Positions 21,175-29,393 of a stretch of DNA of 64,000 bases are shown piece by piece. A program made the translations under genes and the position numbers. Origin of the DNA: JAEUNX01 sp034004685 (GTDB taxonomy: Bacteria > Pseudomonadota > Gammaproteobacteria > Burkholderiales > Rhodocyclaceae); contig JAVEWG010000004.1 in the NCBI GenBank assembly GCA_034004685.1, positions 61,114-125,113 of the forward strand, in the 5' to 3' direction. Position 1 is the stretch's first letter. The number at the start of each line of letters is the position of its first letter. The notes beneath the pieces are model-generated. The model saw only the letters and a program-made list of their open reading frames with translations. It was not told where the DNA came from and did not search any database.

Positions 21175-21237
21175 CGTAAAAAAGGCGACGGGCGCCCGGC
21201 GCGGACGGGAGGCGTCGTCCGCAACCGGGCGCCCGTC
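21175..21237 (-). terminator. Rho-independent terminator after ftsZ
   Basis: A 13-bp perfect stem (GACGGGCGCCCGG at 21187-21199 and its complement at 21225-21237) encloses a smaller stem. On the minus strand it is followed by CCTTTTTT (to about 21178). This is a textbook intrinsic terminator 20 bp after the ftsZ stop and ends the dcw transcript before lpxC. Confidence 0.88.
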
Positions 21238-21259
21238 CTGGGCGCGGCCGAAAAGGCGC

Positions 21260-22402
21260 TTAGTCGGCCTGTTTGCGCAGGAAGGCGGGGATGTCGTAGG
21301 TGCCCACGCCGTTGGCGCTCATGGCTTCCACGGTGGTGCGGCGGCCGCTGCGGATCACGGCGGGCACGTCCAGGTTGCTCATGTCGATGGCGGTGCTGGT
21401 GGGGCCGTAGGTGCCGGTACCGGCCACCATCTGCATCACCGGCTTGGCCATGGCGACCCGGGGTGCCCCCAGGCCGGTGGCCACCACGGTGACGCGGATG
21501 GCGTCGCCCATGGATTCCTCGAAGACGGTGCCATATTTGACGAAGGCCTCGGGGGCGGCGAAGGCCTGGACGGTTTTCACCGCGTCCCGCACCTCGGACA
21601 TTTTCAGGGACCGGCTGGCGGTGATGTTGATCAGCACGCAACGGGCGCCAGACAACTCGGTGCCTTCCAGCAGGGGGCTGACGGCGGCCTGCTCGGCGGC
21701 GATGCGGGCGCGATCGATGCCGGCGGCTTCGGCCGAGCCCATCATGGCCCGCCCCATCTCGGCCATGGCGGTGCGCACGTCCTGGAAGTCCACGTTCACC
21801 AGGCCAGGCACGTTGATGATTTCAGCGATGCCCCCCACCGCGCTGGTGAGCACGTTGTCGGCGGAGCGGAAGCACTCTTCGAAGCCGGCGTCATCGCCAT
21901 AGACTTCCAGCAGCTTGTCGTTGAGCACCACGATCAGGGAATCGACGCTCTTGGAGAGCTCCTCGATGCCACTCTCGGCTACCCGCAGGCGGTTCTCGAA
22001 CTCGAACGGCTTGGTCACCACCCCCACCGTGAGCAGGCCCATTTCCTTGGCGATCTCGGCGATCACCGGGGCGGCGCCGGTACCGGTACCGCCACCCATG
22101 CCGCCGGTGATAAAGCACATGTGGGCGCCTTCCAGGGCGGCGGCGATGGCCTCCCGGGTTTCCTGGGCCGCCGCGCGGCCTGCCTCAGGCTTGGAGCCCG
22201 CCCCCAGGCCGGTGCCCCCGAGCTGCACCTTGGTGGCTGCCAGATTGCGGGACAGGGCCTGGGCATCGGTGTTGGCGGAAATGAATTCCACCCCCTGCAC
22301 GCCGCAGCGGATCATGTGATCCACCGCATTGCCCCCCGCGCCGCCGACCCCGATCACCTTGATGACCGTGCCAACCGGTGCTTTCTCAATGATTTCAAAC
22401 AT
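21260..22402 (-). CDS. ftsZ: FtsZ, tubulin-like cell division GTPase
   Basis: FtsZ polymerises at midcell and recruits the divisome. The protein starts MFEIIEKAPVG and has VIGVGGAGGNAVDHMI, the tubulin signature GGMGGGTGTGAAPVIA, and the synergy-loop region. It ends with a short variable linker and the C-terminal peptide DIPAFLRKQAD that binds FtsA and ZipA. An ATG at 22408 is also in frame, but the GGAGG at 22411-22415 is correctly spaced only for 22402 (380 residues). Last gene of the dcw cluster, followed by a strong terminator. Confidence 0.98.
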   Translation of the reverse strand: MFEIIEKAPVGTVIKVIGVGGAGGNAVDHMIRCGVQGVEFISANTDAQALSRNLAATKVQLGGTGLGAGSKPEAGRAAAQETREAIAAALEGAHMCFITGGMGGGTGTGAAPVIAEIAKEMGLLTVGVVTKPFEFENRLRVAESGIEELSKSVDSLIVVLNDKLLEVYGDDAGFEECFRSADNVLTSAVGGIAEIINVPGLVNVDFQDVRTAMAEMGRAMMGSAEAAGIDRARIAAEQAAVSPLLEGTELSGARCVLINITASRSLKMSEVRDAVKTVQAFAAPEAFVKYGTVFEESMGDAIRVTVVATGLGAPRVAMAKPVMQMVAGTGTYGPTSTAIDMSNLDVPAVIRSGRRTTVEAMSANGVGTYDIPAFLRKQAD

Positions 22403-22457
22403 TTGCATAGCCTCCTTTAACTGCCGCCCCCGCCCGAGAACGGCTTACCGAAACCGG

Positions 22458-22485
22458 TATTTAGTATCCCGCCGAAAGTCTACAA
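22458..22485 (-). promoter_or_regulatory. Candidate ftsZ promoter
   Basis: On the minus strand TTGTAG (22480-22485) is separated by 16 bp from TAAATA (22458-22463), about 50 bp before the ftsZ start. A small inverted repeat, CTACA/TGTAG, overlaps the -35 side. The spacing is acceptable but the match moderate; a dedicated ftsZ promoter here is common in bacteria. Confidence 0.38.
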
Positions 22486-22521
22486 CTAAATGTAGTTCTC
22501 CGGCAGCAAAACATTCAATAC

Positions 22522-22562
22522 GGATGCATCCGTCCGCCCCATTTCGGGGAACGGATGCATCC
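22522..22562 (-). other. Hairpin between ftsA and ftsZ
   Basis: GGATGCATCCGT (22522-22533) pairs perfectly with ACGGATGCATCC (22551-22562). The loop contains a nested CCCC/GGGG stem. The hairpin begins 2 bp after the ftsA stop. It lacks a U-run, so it may be a partial terminator, an RNA-stability element or a small palindromic repeat. Confidence 0.5.
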
Positions 22563-22564
22563 CC

Positions 22565-23794
22565 TTAAAAATTCCTCTCGAACCAAGCCTTCATGCGGTG
22601 GAAGAACTGCTTCACATTGCGGTTCTCCCGGGCCTGAATGCCCCGTCGACGCTGGGCCAGCCCCTCTTGCACCAAACCCATGGCCGCCGCGTAACGGGGC
22701 TGGCAGACCACGTCCGCCAGGCTGCCCTCGTACATGGGCACCCCCACCCGCACCGGCATGTGGAAGATCTCCTCCCCCAGCTCCACCATCCCCCTCATCA
22801 CCGAAGCACCGCCGGTCAGCACGATCCCCGAAGACAGGAGCTCCTCGTAGCCGCTGCGGCGCAGTTCGGCCTGGACCAGTTCAAAGAGCTCCGACACCCG
22901 AGGTTCGATCACATCCGCCAGGGCCTGGCGGGAAAGCTTGCGGGGCGGGCGATCGCCCACCCCGGGGACTTCGATCATCTCCGCGGGGTCCGCCAGGGTA
23001 TGCATGGCCACCCCGTGGCGGATCTTGATTTCCTCCGCTTCCGAGGTGGGGGTGCGCAAGGCCATGGCGATGTCGTTGGTGATCTGGTCCCCCGCCACCG
23101 GCAGCACCGCCGTGTGGCGAATCGCCCCCTGGGTGAACACCGCGATATCGGTGGTGCCGCCGCCGATATCCACCAGGCACACCCCCAGTTCCTTTTCGTC
23201 CTCCGAGAGGGTCACATAGCTGGAGGCCAGGGGCTGGAGGATCAGGTCCAGCACCTCCAGCCCGCAGCGGCGCACGCACTTGACCACGTTCTGGGCGGCG
23301 GAGACGGCGCCGGTGACGATGTGCACCTTGGTCTCCAGCTTGACGCCGCTCATCCCGATGGGCTCCCGCACCCCGTCCTGGCCGTCGATGATGAATTCCT
23401 GGGTCAGGATGTGGAGGATCTGCTGGTCCGCCGGAATGGGCATGGCCCGGGCCACCTCGATGACCCGCTCCACGTCCAGGGGGGAGACTTCCTTGTCCTT
23501 GATGGCCACCATCCCGTTGGAGTTGAAGCTCTTGATGTGGCTGCCGGCGATGCCGGTGTAGAGGTCGCGGATCTTGCAGTCGGCCATCAGCTCAGCCTCC
23601 TGGATCACCCGGGAGATGGAATCCACCGTGGCCTCGATGTTGACGACCACGCCCTTTTTCAAGCCGTGGGAGGGCTGGGTGCCCAGGCCAATCACGTTAA
23701 GCCGGCCATCGGGCCGGGCCTCGGCCACCAAGCAGGTGATCTTGGCGGTGCCGATATCCAGGCCGACGATCAAATCCTTGTATTCCTTGCTCAT
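22565..23794 (-). CDS. ftsA: FtsA, actin-like division protein
   Basis: FtsA tethers FtsZ to the membrane and links it to late divisome proteins. The 409-residue protein has the actin-type phosphate-1 loop LIVGLDIGTAKI, phosphate-2 LVDIGGGTTDIAVF and adenosine motif GIVLTGGAS. It ends with a probable amphipathic membrane helix, FFHRMKAWFERNF. The ATG overlaps the ftsQ stop by 4 bp (ATGA). Length and order are standard. Confidence 0.98.
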   Translation of the reverse strand: MSKEYKDLIVGLDIGTAKITCLVAEARPDGRLNVIGLGTQPSHGLKKGVVVNIEATVDSISRVIQEAELMADCKIRDLYTGIAGSHIKSFNSNGMVAIKDKEVSPLDVERVIEVARAMPIPADQQILHILTQEFIIDGQDGVREPIGMSGVKLETKVHIVTGAVSAAQNVVKCVRRCGLEVLDLILQPLASSYVTLSEDEKELGVCLVDIGGGTTDIAVFTQGAIRHTAVLPVAGDQITNDIAMALRTPTSEAEEIKIRHGVAMHTLADPAEMIEVPGVGDRPPRKLSRQALADVIEPRVSELFELVQAELRRSGYEELLSSGIVLTGGASVMRGMVELGEEIFHMPVRVGVPMYEGSLADVVCQPRYAAAMGLVQEGLAQRRRGIQARENRNVKQFFHRMKAWFERNF

Positions 23795-24627
23795 TTCTTG
23801 CCTTTCACGGGCGCGGGCAGGGCCACTGGCTTGAGGGCGAAGCCGCCGGGGTAGCGCAGGTCCGCCACCACCACCTTCACATTGAGATGCTTTTGCGCCT
23901 CGGGGAAGCTACGCACGAAGCGCGCCAGCCTTTCGTCGAGGCTCGATTTTTCCTGATCCCGGCCCAGGTGAATCACCAGACCGTCGTCAAGTTTAAGTTG
24001 CCAGGCCAGGCGGGAGGACAGGCCCAGCCCCACCAGCTGGCGCCCCATCGGCGCCACCGCTTCCGAGAAGCGGCCATACTGGCCCAGGACATCCGCCGAC
24101 ATGCCTTCCGGCCCGGAAAAGCTGGGCATCCGGGCGTTGCTGCTGGCGGTGAAGATCTCCCCCTGGCGGTTGACCAGACGGGTTTCGCCGGAGTCGTTGG
24201 CGCTCCAGTAGGCTACCGCCTGATGCTCCTCCAGGCGCAATTCGATGGCCGCCGGCCAGCGCCGCCGCACCTCGGCATGGCGCACCCAGGGCAGCTTCTC
24301 GAAGGCACCCCGCACGTCGTCCAGATCCACGGTGAAGAAATTGCCCCGGATGCTGGATCGGGCGGCGTATTCCAGTTGCTCGGTGGTGACCTGGGCGGGG
24401 GGGGTGAGCAGGATCACATCCTGCACCGGGAATACCTGACGGGCCAGCAGCCAGGCCACCAAGGCGTAGCCCAGGCCACCCGCTCCCCACAGCAGGAGCA
24501 GATCCGCCATCAGGTTGAGGAGCCGGGGACGGTGCCACAGGCCCTGGGGAGGCGCGCCAGCCCCGGCCCCGCCTCGGGGGCTGCCGCGGGCAAAGGAGCG
24601 CCGGCTGGCTTCAGCCAAGGCGGGCAT
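23791..24627 (-). CDS. ftsQ: FtsQ, divisome membrane protein
   Basis: FtsQ bridges early and late division proteins. It has a short Arg-rich cytoplasmic N-terminus, one membrane helix (LLLLWGAGGLGYALVAWLLA), a POTRA domain (VILLTPPAQVTTEQLEYAA, then LPWVRHAEVRRRWP) and a beta domain ending ADLRYPGGFALKPV. The start is chosen at 24627 (278 residues), overlapping the ddl stop by 17 bp; a longer open frame upstream is not family-like. The N-terminus is the least certain part. Confidence 0.93.
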   Translation of the reverse strand: MPALAEASRRSFARGSPRGGAGAGAPPQGLWHRPRLLNLMADLLLLWGAGGLGYALVAWLLARQVFPVQDVILLTPPAQVTTEQLEYAARSSIRGNFFTVDLDDVRGAFEKLPWVRHAEVRRRWPAAIELRLEEHQAVAYWSANDSGETRLVNRQGEIFTASSNARMPSFSGPEGMSADVLGQYGRFSEAVAPMGRQLVGLGLSSRLAWQLKLDDGLVIHLGRDQEKSSLDERLARFVRSFPEAQKHLNVKVVVADLRYPGGFALKPVALPAPVKGKK

Positions 24628-25525
24628 CCCCCAGGATGGCCAGACACAGGGCCTCGAAGGACAAGCCGGCAACCCGGGCCGACATGGGCACCAGGGAGTG
24701 GCCGGTCATGCCCGGCGCGGTGTTCATTTCCAGCAGGTAGGGGCGGCCGTCGGCGGTGAGGATCAGGTCGGCCCGGCCCCAGCCCCGGCACCCCAGCACC
24801 CGGGCGCTCTTCAGGATCAGCGCCTGGAGGGCCGCCTCCTGGTCCGCCGGCAGGCCGCAGGGGCAGTCGTAGCGGGTGTCGTCAGTGAAATATTTGTGCT
24901 GGTAGTCATAATTGCCATCCGGTGCCACGATCCGCACCAGGGGCAAGGCCCGCTCCCCGAGGAAGGGGGCGGTGAGTTCCTGGCCGGTGATGAATTCCTC
25001 GGCAATCACCAGGCTGTCGAAGCGCGCCGCCAGCGCCCAGGCGGCCTTCAGCTGGCCCGCCTCGGTGACCTTGGTGGCCCCCATGCTGGAGCCCTCATGG
25101 ACCGGCTTCACGAAGATCGGCAGCGCCAACTCCGCCACCACGGCGTCCCAGTCGGTGTCCGCTTCCAGAATGGCGTAACGGGGGGTGGGCAAGCCGGCTG
25201 CCTGCCACACCATCTTGGTCCGCCACTTGTCCATGGCCAGGGCCGAGGCCATCACCCCGCTGCCGGTGTAGGGGAGGCCCATCAGCTCCAGGGCACCCTG
25301 GACGGTGCCGTCCTCGCCACCCCGGCCATGGAGTGCGATGAAGGCCCGGTGGAACCCCTCTTCCTTGAGGATGTGCAGATCCCGCTCCGCCGGATCGAAG
25401 GGATGAGCATCCACCCCCGCCCCTTGCAGGGCGGCCAGCACCGCCTGCCCGGACATCAGGGAAACCTCCCGCTCGGCGGAACTACCGCCGAAGAGCACCG
25501 CCACCTTGCCGAATTTGCCGCGCAC
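24611..25525 (-). CDS. ddl: D-alanine-D-alanine ligase
   Basis: Joins two D-Ala for the peptidoglycan stem peptide. This ATP-grasp enzyme of 304 residues has KVAVLFGGSSAEREVSL, FIALHGRGGEDGTVQG, KPVHEGSSMG and the metal-binding YLLEMNTAPGMTGHSL. It probably starts with GTG at 25525, preceded by AAGGA 5 bp after the murC stop. The open frame extends far upstream over murC but only this part resembles Ddl. It is the DdlB type found in dcw clusters. Confidence 0.96.
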   Translation of the reverse strand: MRGKFGKVAVLFGGSSAEREVSLMSGQAVLAALQGAGVDAHPFDPAERDLHILKEEGFHRAFIALHGRGGEDGTVQGALELMGLPYTGSGVMASALAMDKWRTKMVWQAAGLPTPRYAILEADTDWDAVVAELALPIFVKPVHEGSSMGATKVTEAGQLKAAWALAARFDSLVIAEEFITGQELTAPFLGERALPLVRIVAPDGNYDYQHKYFTDDTRYDCPCGLPADQEAALQALILKSARVLGCRGWGRADLILTADGRPYLLEMNTAPGMTGHSLVPMSARVAGLSFEALCLAILGDARLG

Positions 25526-25530
25526 TGTCC

Positions 25531-26925
25531 TTATTCCTCGCCTGCTGCCAGTTTGCCGGGCACCGCGCCGATGGAGCCGGCACCCATGGTAATCACCACA
25601 TCCCCGTCCCGCGCCGCCGCCAGGATGGCTGCCGGCATCTCTCCGATTTCTTCCACGAACACCGGCTCCACCTTGCCCGCCACCCGCAGGGCCCGGGCCA
25701 GGGCCCGACTGTCGGCCTGGACCACCGGCGCCTCGCCGGCGGCATAGACCTCCGCCAGGAGCAGGGCATCCACGGTAGACAGAACCTTCACGAAGTCCTC
25801 GAAGCAATCCCGGGTGCGGGTGTAGCGGTGGGGCTGGAAGGCCAGCACCAGCCGCCGGCCGGGGAAGGCCCCCCGGGCCGCTGCCAGGGTGGCGGCCATC
25901 TCCACCGGGTGGTGGCCGTAATCGTCGATCAGGGTGAAGTGGCCGCCACCGGCCGCCGCGACTTCGCCATAGCGCTGGAAGCGCCGCCCCACCCCCCGGA
26001 ACTCCGCCAGGGCCTTGACGATGGCCTCGTCCGGCACCTGTACCTCGGTGGCCACTGCGATGGCCGCCAGGGCGTTCAGGACGTTGTGCATGCCTGGCAG
26101 GTTGAGTTCGATGGGCAGGCGCGAGGTGCTGCCGTTGACCCGCACCGCGTCGAAGATCATCCGCCCACCCTCGGCCCGGATGTTCTCTGCCCGGATGTTG
26201 GCGCTCTCGGAAAAGCCATAGCGCACCACCTGCTTGGACACCAGGGGCATGATGGAGCGCACGTGGGGGTCGTCCTCGCACAGCACCGCCACCCCGTAGA
26301 AGGGCAGGCGCTGGAGAAAATCCACGAAGGCCTGCTTGAGGCGGGCGAAGTCGTGGCCGTAGGTGTCCATGTGGTCGGCGTCGATGTTGGTCACCACCGA
26401 GATCACCGGCGACAGCATCAGGAAGGAAGCATCCGACTCGTCCGCCTCCGCCACCAGGAAGTCCCCCTTGCCCAGCCGGGCGTTGGCCCCAGCGGCATTG
26501 AGTCGCCCGCCGATCACGAAGGTGGGGTCCTGCCCCCCTTCAGCCAGGATGCTGGCCACCAGGGAGGTGGTGGTGGTCTTGCCGTGGGTACCGGCGATGG
26601 CGATACCGCTTTTGAGGCGCATCAGCTCCGCCAGCATCTGGGCCCGGGGCACCACCGGGATGTGAGCGGCCCGGGCGGCGATCACCTCCGGGTTATCCCC
26701 CTTCACGGCAGTGGAGGTCACCAAGGCATCGGCCCCGGCGATGTTCTCCGCCCCATGCCCCTGGACGATCCGTGCCCCCAGGGCCTTGAGGCGCCGGGTG
26801 GCGGGGTTGTCCCCCAGATCGGAACCGGACACCGCGTAGCCCAGGTTCACCAGAACCTCGGCAATGCCGCTCATACCGGCCCCGCCGATGCCCACGAAGT
26901 GGATGTGCTTGACCTTGTGTTTCAT
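25531..26925 (-). CDS. murC: MurC, UDP-N-acetylmuramate-L-alanine ligase
   Basis: Adds the first amino acid (L-Ala) to UDP-MurNAc. The 464-residue Mur ligase has the N-terminal Rossmann motif HFVGIGGAGMSGIAEVL, the ATP loop AGTHGKTTTTSLVA, DEADESDASFL, and the C-terminal domain with DDYGHHPVEMAATL. The start at 26925 overlaps the murG stop by ATGA. The cluster keeps the usual murG-murC-ddl order. Confidence 0.97.
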   Translation of the reverse strand: MKHKVKHIHFVGIGGAGMSGIAEVLVNLGYAVSGSDLGDNPATRRLKALGARIVQGHGAENIAGADALVTSTAVKGDNPEVIAARAAHIPVVPRAQMLAELMRLKSGIAIAGTHGKTTTTSLVASILAEGGQDPTFVIGGRLNAAGANARLGKGDFLVAEADESDASFLMLSPVISVVTNIDADHMDTYGHDFARLKQAFVDFLQRLPFYGVAVLCEDDPHVRSIMPLVSKQVVRYGFSESANIRAENIRAEGGRMIFDAVRVNGSTSRLPIELNLPGMHNVLNALAAIAVATEVQVPDEAIVKALAEFRGVGRRFQRYGEVAAAGGGHFTLIDDYGHHPVEMAATLAAARGAFPGRRLVLAFQPHRYTRTRDCFEDFVKVLSTVDALLLAEVYAAGEAPVVQADSRALARALRVAGKVEPVFVEEIGEMPAAILAAARDGDVVITMGAGSIGAVPGKLAAGEE

Positions 26926-28010
26926 GCTTTCACCGGAGAGGACACCCTCCCCGCCAGTTGTTCGCAAAGCTCGGCCACCGCTTGGGCGGCCTCCGGCTTG
27001 GCCTGGGCCCGGGCCCGGGTCGCCATGGCCAGCAGGGTTGTCCGGTCCAGGTCCGCCAGGATGGCGGCCAGGGACTCAGCATTCAGTTGGGCCTGGGGCA
27101 GCAGTCGGGCCGCGCCGACATCCGCCAAGAAGCGGGCATTGCCGGTCTGGTGATCATCCACCGCATGGGGGAAGGGCACCAGGATGCTCCCCACCCCGGC
27201 AGCGGCCAGTTCCGCCACCGTCAAAGCCCCGGCCCGGCAGATCACCAGATCCGCCTCGGCGTAGCGGGCCGCCATGTCGTCAATGTAGGGCAGCAGCTCG
27301 CCCTCCACCCCGGCTGCGCGATAGGCCGCCCCCAGGGCGTCGATCTGCTTGGCCCCGGCTTGGTGGGTGACTCGGGGACGCTGGTCGGCGGGAAGCCGGG
27401 CCAGGGCCGCCGGCACCGCCTCGTTCAAGGCGGCCGCCCCCAGGCTGCCCCCCACCACCAACAACCGCAGGGGACCGCTCCGCCCGGCAAAGCGCGCCTC
27501 CGGCGGGGCCAGCCGGGTGATTTCCGCCCGCACCGGGTTACCCACCCAGCGGCCCTTGGCCAGCACGCCCGGAAAACCGCTTACCACCCGGTCGGCCACC
27601 GCCGCCAGCACTCGATTGGCCAAACCCGCCACCGAATTCTGCTCATGGATCACCAGGGGCCGCCCCACCAGGGCTGCCATCATGCCACCGGGAAAGCTCA
27701 CATAGCCCCCCATCCCCAGCACCACCGCCGGGCGTAGCCGCCGCAGGCTGGCCAAGGCCTGCCAGAATCCCCGCAACAGATTCACCGGCAGCAGCAATTT
27801 GCGCAACAGGCCCTTGCCCCGCAGGGCCGAAAAATCCACCCAGGCCATCTCGTAGCCTTGAGCTGGAACCAGACGGGCCTCCATGCCCGCCGGATTGCCC
27901 ATCCAGGCGATCCGCCAGCCCCGCTCCCGCAGGGCCTCGGCCACCGCGATGCCCGGATAGATGTGACCGCCGGTGCCGCCAGCCATGACCAGGAGGAGGG
28001 GCGCGGTCAT
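26922..28010 (-). CDS. murG: MurG, lipid II synthase
   Basis: This membrane-associated GT28 enzyme transfers GlcNAc from UDP-GlcNAc to lipid I. At 362 residues it has the family G-loop LVMAGGTGGHIYPGIAVAE, a hydrophobic membrane-binding patch, IHEQNSVAGLANRVLA, and the UDP-GlcNAc signature RAGALTVAELAAAGVGSILV. The first codons (28008-28010) lie inside the 83-bp tandem duplication that separates murG from ftsW. Confidence 0.97.
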   Translation of the reverse strand: MTAPLLLVMAGGTGGHIYPGIAVAEALRERGWRIAWMGNPAGMEARLVPAQGYEMAWVDFSALRGKGLLRKLLLPVNLLRGFWQALASLRRLRPAVVLGMGGYVSFPGGMMAALVGRPLVIHEQNSVAGLANRVLAAVADRVVSGFPGVLAKGRWVGNPVRAEITRLAPPEARFAGRSGPLRLLVVGGSLGAAALNEAVPAALARLPADQRPRVTHQAGAKQIDALGAAYRAAGVEGELLPYIDDMAARYAEADLVICRAGALTVAELAAAGVGSILVPFPHAVDDHQTGNARFLADVGAARLLPQAQLNAESLAAILADLDRTTLLAMATRARAQAKPEAAQAVAELCEQLAGRVSSPVKA

Positions 28011-28189
28011 GCGTCACCCCGCAGAGGCACGATGTATTGGCTGCAGGCCGCCGCAAGAATAGCTTGCGGCCCTCGCCGAAACCGCCAAGTCATGCGCCAC
28101 CCCGCTGGGGTACGATGTTTTGGCTGTAGGCCGCCGCAAGAATAGCTTGCGGCCCTCGCCGAAACCGCCAAGTCATGCGCCACCCCGCA
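28008..28189. repeat. 83-bp tandem duplication at the ftsW-murG junction
   Basis: Units begin at 28008, 28091 and, as a partial third copy, 28174, giving an exact 83-bp period. The two full units differ at a few bases near their left ends and are otherwise identical. Each contains an 8-bp hairpin (GCCGCAAG, 5-nt loop, CTTGCGGC) and a copy of the sequence around the ftsW stop codon. The gap between ftsW and murG is therefore about 160 bp, where most relatives have an overlap or a few bases. Confidence 0.85.
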
Positions 28190-29393
28190 TGACTTGGCGG
28201 TTTTCCCAATCGATCCGGAGCAGGATCGCCAGGGCCAGGCAATTGGCGACGATGCCGGAGCCGCCGAAGCTCATCAGGGGCAGGGTCAGGCCCTTGGTGG
28301 GCAGGAGCCCCATGTTCACCCCCATGTTGATGAATGACTGGACGCCGATCCACAGCCCGATCCCCTGTGCCACCAGCCCGGCGAAGTAGTGCTCCAGGTG
28401 GATGGCCTGGCGGCCAATGGCGAAGGCCCGCTGGATCAGGATGGCGAACAGCACCACCACGGCGAACACCCCCACGAAGCCCAGCTCCTCGGCGATGATG
28501 GCCAGCAGGAAGTCGGTATGGGCTTCCGGCAGATAGAAGAGTTTTTCCACGCTCCCTCCCAGCCCCACCCCGAAGAGTTCTCCCCGGCCAAAGGCGATCA
28601 GGGCGTGGGACAGCTGGTAGCCCTTCCCGAAGGCATCCTGCCAGGGATCAGTGAAGCCCAGGATGCGCTGGCGGCGGTACTCCGAGAAGGTGATGAGGAG
28701 CACGAAGCCCACCGCCGCCACCACGATCAGCAGGGCGAAGATACGGGCGTTGATCCCCCCCAGGAACAGGATGCCGAAGGCGATGGCGGTGATCACCACG
28801 AAGGCACCGAAATCCGGCTCCTTCAAGAGGAGGAAGCCCACGAACAGGATCACCCCGGCCATGGGCAGGAAACCCTTCTTGAAACTGGCCATGTGGGGCA
28901 GCTTCCTCACCGTGTAATCGGCGGCATAGAGGGCGGCAAAGAGTTTCATCAACTCCGAAGGCTGGAGGTTGATCACCCCCAGGGGCAACCAGCGGCGGGC
29001 GCCGTTCACATCCCGGCCGATACCGGGAATGAGCACCACCAGGAGCAACACCACCCCGCCAATGAACAGCCAGGGCGCCATTTCCTGCCAACCCCGCACC
29101 GGCACCTGGAAGGCGACGATGGCCAGCACCAGCCCGATGGCCAGGAAAACCCCATGGCGCACCAGGAAGTAATGGGCCGAATGGCCGGTGAAACGGGTGC
29201 CCTCGGCGGTGGCGATGGAGGCCGAATAAACCATCACCAGGCCTAGCAGCAGCAGGGCCAGGCTGGACCAGATCAGCCAGGGATCCAGCTCCCGGGGCTG
29301 GCCGGCTGGCCGGATCAGGCGATTGACCGCCCGGGAAGTAGACAGCGCCCCCCCCTCGGAGCGGCGGGCGGCGAACAGGGCAGCCAGTTTCAT
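28173..29393 (-). CDS. ftsW: FtsW, SEDS-family septal glycan polymerase
   Basis: A polytopic membrane protein that polymerises lipid II at the septum together with FtsI. The 406 residues have about ten membrane helices. SEDS motifs are seen in NGARRWLPLG, NLQPSELMKLF, KEPDFGAFVVI, EAHTDFLLAIIAEELGFVG and LTLPLMSFGGSG. The ATG overlaps the murD stop by 4 bp. The last codons (MRGGA-stop) lie in a 15-bp inverted repeat (28165-28201) that merges with the 83-bp tandem repeat. Confidence 0.97.
   Translation of the reverse strand: MKLAALFAARRSEGGALSTSRAVNRLIRPAGQPRELDPWLIWSSLALLLLGLVMVYSASIATAEGTRFTGHSAHYFLVRHGVFLAIGLVLAIVAFQVPVRGWQEMAPWLFIGGVVLLLVVLIPGIGRDVNGARRWLPLGVINLQPSELMKLFAALYAADYTVRKLPHMASFKKGFLPMAGVILFVGFLLLKEPDFGAFVVITAIAFGILFLGGINARIFALLIVVAAVGFVLLITFSEYRRQRILGFTDPWQDAFGKGYQLSHALIAFGRGELFGVGLGGSVEKLFYLPEAHTDFLLAIIAEELGFVGVFAVVVLFAILIQRAFAIGRQAIHLEHYFAGLVAQGIGLWIGVQSFINMGVNMGLLPTKGLTLPLMSFGGSGIVANCLALAILLRIDWENRQVMRGGA

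Noticed and set aside
23791..24672. Earlier ftsQ start at 24672
   Set aside because: It lies well inside ddl and encodes residues without FtsQ similarity; 24627 gives a normal length.
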